Shown: piece after piece, positions 59,190 through 64,000 of the stretch
Position numbering within the stretch: the first letter of the stretch is position 1
Layout of the letters: each line of letters begins with the position of its first letter
DNA from: Flavobacterium daejeonense DSM 17708
GTDB lineage: Bacteria > Bacteroidota > Bacteroidia > Flavobacteriales > Flavobacteriaceae
Length of the DNA: 64,000 nucleotides
Direction of reading: 5' to 3'
NCBI RefSeq assembly: GCF_000425425.1
Contig: NZ_AUDK01000007.1
Location: forward strand, 1 to 64,000
Program-made: the position numbers and the translations under genes
Notes under the pieces: model-generated
The model's input: only the letters and a program-made list of their open reading frames with translations
Databases searched by the model: none
What the model was told of the DNA's origin: nothing

Positions 59190-61217
59190 ATGACAACAAA
59201 AACCATTCTATTGATTGTACTTTCGTTATTGATAGCTGGTGGTTTGTCTTATTTTCAATATTATTACAAAGCCAAGAGTAAATTGAAGGTCAATTTGCTC
59301 TTGGCTTTTCTACGTTTTCTAGCAATTTTTGGTTTATTAATTTTACTGATTAATCCAATAATTACAAGTAGTCATACTGTAATTGAAAAACCAATTTTAG
59401 CTGTTGTAAGTGATAATTCCAGTTCGGTTTCCTATTTAAAAGCTGATAAAAAGGCTAAAGAAATACATTCGAAATTAGTTAACAATAAAGATTTACAGGA
59501 AAAATATACTATTCAATCGTATCAGTTTGATGCTGATTTTTTAGCTTTTCAAAACTTAAGTTTCAAGGGGAAACAAACGAATCTGGATGTGGTAGCCAAG
59601 GATTTAAAAGCAATCAATCGAAATAAATTTTACCCAACAGTGTTGCTTACCGATGGAAATCAGACAACAGGAAATGATTATGTTTTTCGTTTCGATGATT
59701 CTAATAAAATTTTTCCCATTATATTAGGTGATACGACAGCAGTTTTGGATTTAAAAATTAACCAACTGAATGTCAATAAATACGCTTTTTTGAAAAATCA
59801 GTTTCCGGTGGAAGTTTTTCTGCAATATTCAGGCAGTAAAAATATTATAGCTAATTTTCAAATTTCTAAAGGGAATACTATTTTAAGCAATCAAAAGCTT
59901 AGCTTTTCTCCAACAAAAAATACAGCTGTTGTAAATGTTCTTTTAACTGCTGATAAAACCGGAACACAGTTGTATAAAGCCCGTTTGATTTCAACAGAAA
60001 AAGAAAAAAACAGCTATAACAACACCAAAAATTTTGCGGTTGAAATTATGGATCAAAAAACAAATGTTGCTTTGATTTCCGCAATTAATCACCCGGATAT
60101 TGCCACTTTAAAAAGGTCAATAGAATCTAATGCTCAACGCAAAGTAACTATTGTTAAACCAAAACAAATCAGTGATTTAAATAATTATAATGTTTTAGTT
60201 TTTTATCAGCCTACAAGCGAATTTAGCAACGTATTTGAAGCTAACAAAAACGCCAAAATAAATTCTTTTATTATTACAGGAACCCATACCGATTTTAACT
60301 TTTTAAATCAGCAACAGACTAATTTAAATTTTAAAATGGCGGCTCAAAAAGAAAATTATTTAGCGGTTTTTAATTCGCAATTCAATCTTTTTGCTGTTAA
60401 TAATATTGATTTTGAAAATTTTCCGCCTTTGGAAAATTTGTATGGAAAAATCCAAAGCAGCTCAAATACATCCATTTTACTTTCTTCAAAAATTAGAGCT
60501 ATCAATACCGAGATGCCTTTACTTGCTTTTAGTGAAAATCAGGGAAATCGTTCGGCTTTTTTATTGGGAGAAAATAGTTGGAAATGGCGTATGGAAAGTC
60601 ATAATCAAACCAATTCTTTTGATAAATATGATGTTTTTATTGCTAAAATCATTCAGTTTTTGACAACGAATACCACTAAGAAATCGTTGGTAGTCAATCA
60701 TGAATCTTTTTACAATTCGGGAGAAAATATCGAAATTACCGCTCAATATTTCAATAAAAATTACGAGTTTGATGAAAAAGCACATTTAAGTATTTCACTG
60801 GTAAATTCGAAAACGAAACAAACAAAACGTTACGATTTATTAAAAACAAATAATGCTTACAAAGTCAATTTAGATGGTTTACCGGCCGGAAATTACAATT
60901 TTACGGTCAAGGAATTGAATTCTAAAACAACTTATTCCGGTCATTTTGAAATCATAGACTTTGATATCGAGAAACAATTTGTCAATCCAGATGTAGACCG
61001 ATTGGAGCAACTAGCTGAAATTTCAAAAGGAAAATTGTATTTCCCGGATCAGACTGATGCTTTAATTCAACAACTTTTGACTGATGAAAACTACAAAACC
61101 ATTGAGAAAACGAATAGCAGCCAAACGCCTTTAATCGATTGGAAATACTTATTGTTATTGATTTGCAGCTTATTTGCCACCGAATGGTTTATTCGAAAAT
61201 ACAACGGATTATTGTAG
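59190..61217 (+). CDS. Membrane-anchored VWA-like protein
   Basis: A 675-residue protein with two N-terminal membrane helices (residues 5-22 and 36-57) and one near the C-terminus (YLLLLICSLFATEWF, near 653-667). Between them is a von Willebrand factor A-like domain: VVSDNSSSVSYL near residues 74-85 gives a DxSxS-type metal site and LLTDGNQTTGND near 150-161 the second loop. The rest has beta-rich domains. It resembles the large VWA proteins that accompany Bat (aerotolerance) operons in Bacteroidota, but no bat genes are next to it. The function is unknown. Confidence 0.75.
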   Translation: MTTKTILLIVLSLLIAGGLSYFQYYYKAKSKLKVNLLLAFLRFLAIFGLLILLINPIITSSHTVIEKPILAVVSDNSSSVSYLKADKKAKEIHSKLVNNKDLQEKYTIQSYQFDADFLAFQNLSFKGKQTNLDVVAKDLKAINRNKFYPTVLLTDGNQTTGNDYVFRFDDSNKIFPIILGDTTAVLDLKINQLNVNKYAFLKNQFPVEVFLQYSGSKNIIANFQISKGNTILSNQKLSFSPTKNTAVVNVLLTADKTGTQLYKARLISTEKEKNSYNNTKNFAVEIMDQKTNVALISAINHPDIATLKRSIESNAQRKVTIVKPKQISDLNNYNVLVFYQPTSEFSNVFEANKNAKINSFIITGTHTDFNFLNQQQTNLNFKMAAQKENYLAVFNSQFNLFAVNNIDFENFPPLENLYGKIQSSSNTSILLSSKIRAINTEMPLLAFSENQGNRSAFLLGENSWKWRMESHNQTNSFDKYDVFIAKIIQFLTTNTTKKSLVVNHESFYNSGENIEITAQYFNKNYEFDEKAHLSISLVNSKTKQTKRYDLLKTNNAYKVNLDGLPAGNYNFTVKELNSKTTYSGHFEIIDFDIEKQFVNPDVDRLEQLAEISKGKLYFPDQTDALIQQLLTDENYKTIEKTNSSQTPLIDWKYLLLLICSLFATEWFIRKYNGLL

Positions 61218-61257
61218 TATCCGGATGTAACTTTTTAATTTAACTGATAAAAATCTT

Positions 61258-62235
61258 TTGAAAAAAGACAGAAATATATTCGCTGAAAACGGAATTTTTA
61301 ATTTAGAAAAACACAACAAAACGCAACAGTTTATTTTTGTGTGTTTGTTGTTAATTTGTCTCTCAGGTTTTATTACTCCGCCTATTGCTTTATTGCTTGG
61401 AATATTGGTAGCCAATATTTCCGGACATCCCTGGTTGCATCTGAACCATAAAATAATTCGGGTTTTACTTCAGGTTTCGGTAGTAGGGTTGGGGTTTGGG
61501 ATGAATGTGCACAATGCGTTGTTGTCAGGTAAAGAAGGTTTTGTTTTAACGGTTGCAACCTTATTTAGTACTATAGTTTTAGGAATTATTTTAGGCAAAT
61601 GGCTCAAAACAGATGCAAAAACATCGCATTTAATTTCCTGTGGAACCGCTATTTGCGGCGGAAGTGCTATTGCTGCGATTACGCCGGTTATTAAATCTGA
61701 TGAGAAGCAAACTTCGGTTGCACTGGGAGTTATTTTTATATTGAATTCAATTGCTTTATTTGTTTTTCCTGTAATCGGACATTGGTTGCAGTTGTCTCAG
61801 GAAGATTTTGGATTGTGGTGTGCTTTAGCGATTCACGACACCAGTTCGGTTGTGGGAGCAGCTAACAAATACGGAGCTGAGACTTTGCAAATTGCAACAA
61901 CTGTAAAATTAGCCAGAGCCTTGTGGATTATTCCGATTGTGTTGTTAACGAGTGTTTTATTTAAAAACAAAGCCAGTAAAATTAAAATTCCTTATTTCAT
62001 AGGATTGTTCATTCTGGCTATGATTTTGAATACTTTTGTACCACAAATTTCAATATTATCACCTTATATTGTGGCTGTGGCTAAAATTGGTTTAACCGTA
62101 ACTTTATTTTTTATTGGTTCGGGATTAAGCAGCTCGGTTTTGTTAGCCGTTGGAATAAAACCTTTGATACAGGGAATACTGCTGTGGGCTTTTATAGCAA
62201 GCTTATCGTTATTAGCTATTTTGTATTGGAGCTAG
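61258..62235 (+). CDS. YeiH family membrane transporter (putative sulfate exporter)
   Basis: A 325-residue protein with about ten membrane helices. The family signature GTAICGGSAIAAITPVI is near residues 128-144, with LGFGMNVHNAL near 77-87 and the repeat-like FFIGSGLSSSVLLAVGIKPL near 281-300. The start is a TTG (61258); no ATG lies in the first 77 residues of the conserved region, so TTG is the best choice. YeiH homologues are labelled putative sulfate exporters; substrate evidence is thin. It lies 40 bases after the VWA gene. Confidence 0.85.
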   Translation: MKKDRNIFAENGIFNLEKHNKTQQFIFVCLLLICLSGFITPPIALLLGILVANISGHPWLHLNHKIIRVLLQVSVVGLGFGMNVHNALLSGKEGFVLTVATLFSTIVLGIILGKWLKTDAKTSHLISCGTAICGGSAIAAITPVIKSDEKQTSVALGVIFILNSIALFVFPVIGHWLQLSQEDFGLWCALAIHDTSSVVGAANKYGAETLQIATTVKLARALWIIPIVLLTSVLFKNKASKIKIPYFIGLFILAMILNTFVPQISILSPYIVAVAKIGLTVTLFFIGSGLSSSVLLAVGIKPLIQGILLWAFIASLSLLAILYWS

Positions 62236-64000
62236 TTATTTCTTAGCATAATCTTCTAAAAGAGCTTGTAAATAGCTTTTAGCATAAGGCAATTCTTTTG
62301 AAAGCCTATTTTTTTGATTCTCTTTAAACTGAGGCGTTTCGGTAGCTGTTACATACCGCAGGGAACCTTCCGGAGTAATCCACGTCATTCCTTCATTATA
62401 ACAATAAAAAGCAAATTGTTTTGAAGAAGGATTTAATAAATCTTTTCCCCATTGGAACGCGGTACTTTCTATTCCTAACTGTCCTAAAAGGGTAGGGGCT
62501 ATATCCGTTTGCGAACCTATTCTGGAATTTCTTGTAGCTAATATTTTTTTAGAAATTGCATTTCCGTAAAACAACAGCGGAATTCTGTATTTTTCAAATT
62601 GATGAGCATCTTTGTAGAGTTTTGGCAACCTGTTTCCGTGATCAGCAACAAAGATGAATAAGGTTTGGTCGTACCAAGGTTGTTTTTTGGCAGCTTCCAT
62701 AAATTTATGAATACTCCAATCGGTATAATAAGCCGCTTTTCTAAACAAATTAGCCTGTTTTTTATTCATATCCGTTTCCTTTTCAACAGCTTTATCATAA
62801 GGTGTTGCAATAGGCGTTTCAAAAGGTTCGTGACAGCTTAACGTAAGAACAGTTGTAAAAAAAGGCGCTTTTTGACTACTTAAGTCTTTAATTACTTTTT
62901 CGAAAACAACATGATCATGAGCGCCCCATTTGGAATTTTTATCTTTTTCTTCAAATTCTTCTTCATCGATAATTTTATCAAAAGAAGCGTGTTTCCAATA
63001 AGCTTTAAAATTGGCAAATTCCGATTCTCCGCCATAAAAAACTGAGGTCGAATAACCATTCGCTTTTAAAACAGCAGGTAAAGTAGGAAGTTTTTCAAAT
63101 TTTTGCGGTTCTTTGATTATCGATGAACAGCTTTGTGCCGGATAACTACTTAAAATACCAACCATTCCTTTATCGGTTCGATCTCCCGTTGCATAAATAT
63201 TATCGAATAACAATCCTTCATTCGTCATTTTAGAAAAATATGGAGCGACACCTTTTTCTCCGCCTAATGTTTCGATAACATCCGCAGTATAGCTTTCCAG
63301 AATAACCAAAACAATATTTGGACGTGTGTTGTCCAGTATTTTTTCCTGTTCCTTTGGATTAGAACGATATATTTCTTTTAAGTTTTTTTGAATGGTTTTT
63401 TCATCAAAATAGGAAATACCACCTTGTTTATTTGCCTTATTCGTTTTAATAACATCAAATAACAAATTCCAGGAAGTATTTGTTGCTAAGTGATTCAGCG
63501 GAGCATGAAGTGAATAATAAGCCGCACTTTGATTAATAGGTACCAAATTCCAGCCTCCGCGGATGGCTAAAAAAGTAAGTCCCAACATCAGTAATGAAGC
63601 GGTTCCATAACCGGCGGTATGGATTTTTTTTCGGCTAAAATTAAATTTTTCGAACTCTACTGAAGAACGTCTTCCTGTTTTCAAAATGAATTTATAGAGA
63701 ATAATTCCTAATCCAATCAAACTGATTTCCAGAATAAGTGCAAGTATGATTTGTGAATTAGTAACCGACGCCAGCATTTGGGTTGGATAATACAAAAACG
63801 ACAAAGCATAGGCGTTTAATTTAGAACCCCATTCGTGATAAAGTAAGGTATCTGTAACGCTAATTAATCCAACCAAAGCAATTAAAAAATAATTGAATCG
63901 GTTGATAAATTTTACCGAAAAAACATGTCCAATTAACAGCAGACTAGGTATAGCAATTAGGTATCCGGTTGCGGATAAATCTAACTTTAAGGCTTCCCAA
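62236..64000 (-). CDS. LTA synthase-like sulfatase-family membrane protein (5' end cut)
   Basis: The open frame continues to the right edge without a stop (WEALKLDLSATGYLIAIPSLLL... upstream of the first TTG), so the true start lies outside. 588 residues are visible: several N-terminal membrane helices, then an extracytoplasmic alkaline-phosphatase-fold domain with LVILESYTADVIETLGG (first metal Glu), the nucleophile region YATGDRTDKGMVG (Thr), LSCHEPF and FVADHGNRLP (metal Asp-His). Gram-negative members are phosphoglycerol or phosphoethanolamine transferases acting on glycans or lipids. It converges on yeiH and ends at its stop. Confidence 0.88.
   Translation of the reverse strand, partial: WEALKLDLSATGYLIAIPSLLLIGHVFSVKFINRFNYFLIALVGLISVTDTLLYHEWGSKLNAYALSFLYYPTQMLASVTNSQIILALILEISLIGLGIILYKFILKTGRRSSVEFEKFNFSRKKIHTAGYGTASLLMLGLTFLAIRGGWNLVPINQSAAYYSLHAPLNHLATNTSWNLLFDVIKTNKANKQGGISYFDEKTIQKNLKEIYRSNPKEQEKILDNTRPNIVLVILESYTADVIETLGGEKGVAPYFSKMTNEGLLFDNIYATGDRTDKGMVGILSSYPAQSCSSIIKEPQKFEKLPTLPAVLKANGYSTSVFYGGESEFANFKAYWKHASFDKIIDEEEFEEKDKNSKWGAHDHVVFEKVIKDLSSQKAPFFTTVLTLSCHEPFETPIATPYDKAVEKETDMNKKQANLFRKAAYYTDWSIHKFMEAAKKQPWYDQTLFIFVADHGNRLPKLYKDAHQFEKYRIPLLFYGNAISKKILATRNSRIGSQTDIAPTLLGQLGIESTAFQWGKDLLNPSSKQFAFYCYNEGMTWITPEGSLRYVTATETPQFKENQKNRLSKELPYAKSYLQALLEDYAKK

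Noticed and set aside
60391..60785. Overlapping ORFs on both strands inside the VWA-like gene
   Set aside because: They are shorter frames within a long, well-supported coding region and have no homologue or start signal.
1..64000. tRNA, rRNA, tmRNA, riboswitch and origin signals
   Set aside because: I looked for cloverleaf-like segments, conserved rRNA words, riboswitch cores and DnaA-box clusters in the spacers and saw none that I could defend by eye; a covariance-model search would settle this.

Overview
The window looks like chromosomal DNA from a low-GC flavobacterium (Bacteroidota, Flavobacteriaceae, probably Flavobacterium or a close relative). The signs are: the type IX secretion regulator PorX; a large secreted protein with SprB-type repeats; a fused LpxC-FabZ; DUF3822, TMEM175 and Bacteroidota-type MutS2, alanine dehydrogenase and arginine decarboxylase proteins; and many TAnnTTTG (-7 type) promoter motifs in place of E. 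coli-type -10 boxes. The genus is inferred from gene content and was not checked by a search. Almost all of the window is ordinary core genome, tightly packed on both strands.

Layout. 1-1235: start of a secreted SprB-repeat protein running off the left edge. 1604-5681: polyphosphate module (SixA-like phosphatase, ppk1, ppx) followed by a TMEM175-type channel. 5678-7398: dnaX, split in two reading frames at an A10 run. 7500-9771: a small conserved protein, the RNase P RNA gene (carrying palindromic insertions), rsmD and a DUF3822 gene. 9984-14098: redox protein with MarR regulator, a RecD-like helicase, and a divergent HxlR regulator / NmrA-like reductase pair. 14194-18408: extradiol dioxygenase, gene remnants, kdsB, a frameshifted potassium channel, a spermidine-synthase-fold protein and an XRE regulator. 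18720-26724: M14 peptidase, Lrp, ppc, DinB, a Mug-like glycosylase, recQ and an acidic protein. 26735-31831: deoxyhypusine-synthase-like and arginine decarboxylase genes, aroB, proline dehydrogenase. 31934-39998: DCC protein, mutS2, an MNT/HEPN toxin-antitoxin pair, ung, ald, tsaE, porX. 40334-43918: a small accessory patch with rhuM inserted beside a duplicated, broken GyrI-like gene, then chrA. 43987-50191: RND efflux operon under a GbsR/MarR regulator. 50372-59092: HD hydrolase, the lipid A cluster (lpxD, lpxC-fabZ, lpxA, efp, second lpxD), sucD, fabG. 59190-64000: VWA-type membrane protein, YeiH transporter, LTA-synthase-like sulfatase cut by the right edge.

How the parts work together. 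The polyphosphate genes form a synthesis/degradation unit. The lpx cluster carries out the first acylation and deacetylation steps of lipid A, with the FabZ domain supplying the matching fatty-acid step. The DHS-like and arginine decarboxylase pair suggests a polyamine route. Several regulators sit next to palindromes overlapping a TAnnTTTG promoter. The clearest is the XRE regulator at 17956-18408, where copies of TTTACA-N2-TGTAAA overlap the promoters on both sides.

Main points for a second look: the dnaX A10 frameshift (recoding or sequence error), palindromes embedded in the RNase P RNA, the XRE operator array, rhuM flanked by an intact and a deleted copy of the same gene, and a family of intergenic hairpins built from short repeated words. 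I found no CRISPR array, prophage, complete insertion sequence, tRNA or rRNA. No clearly new multi-gene system is evident.
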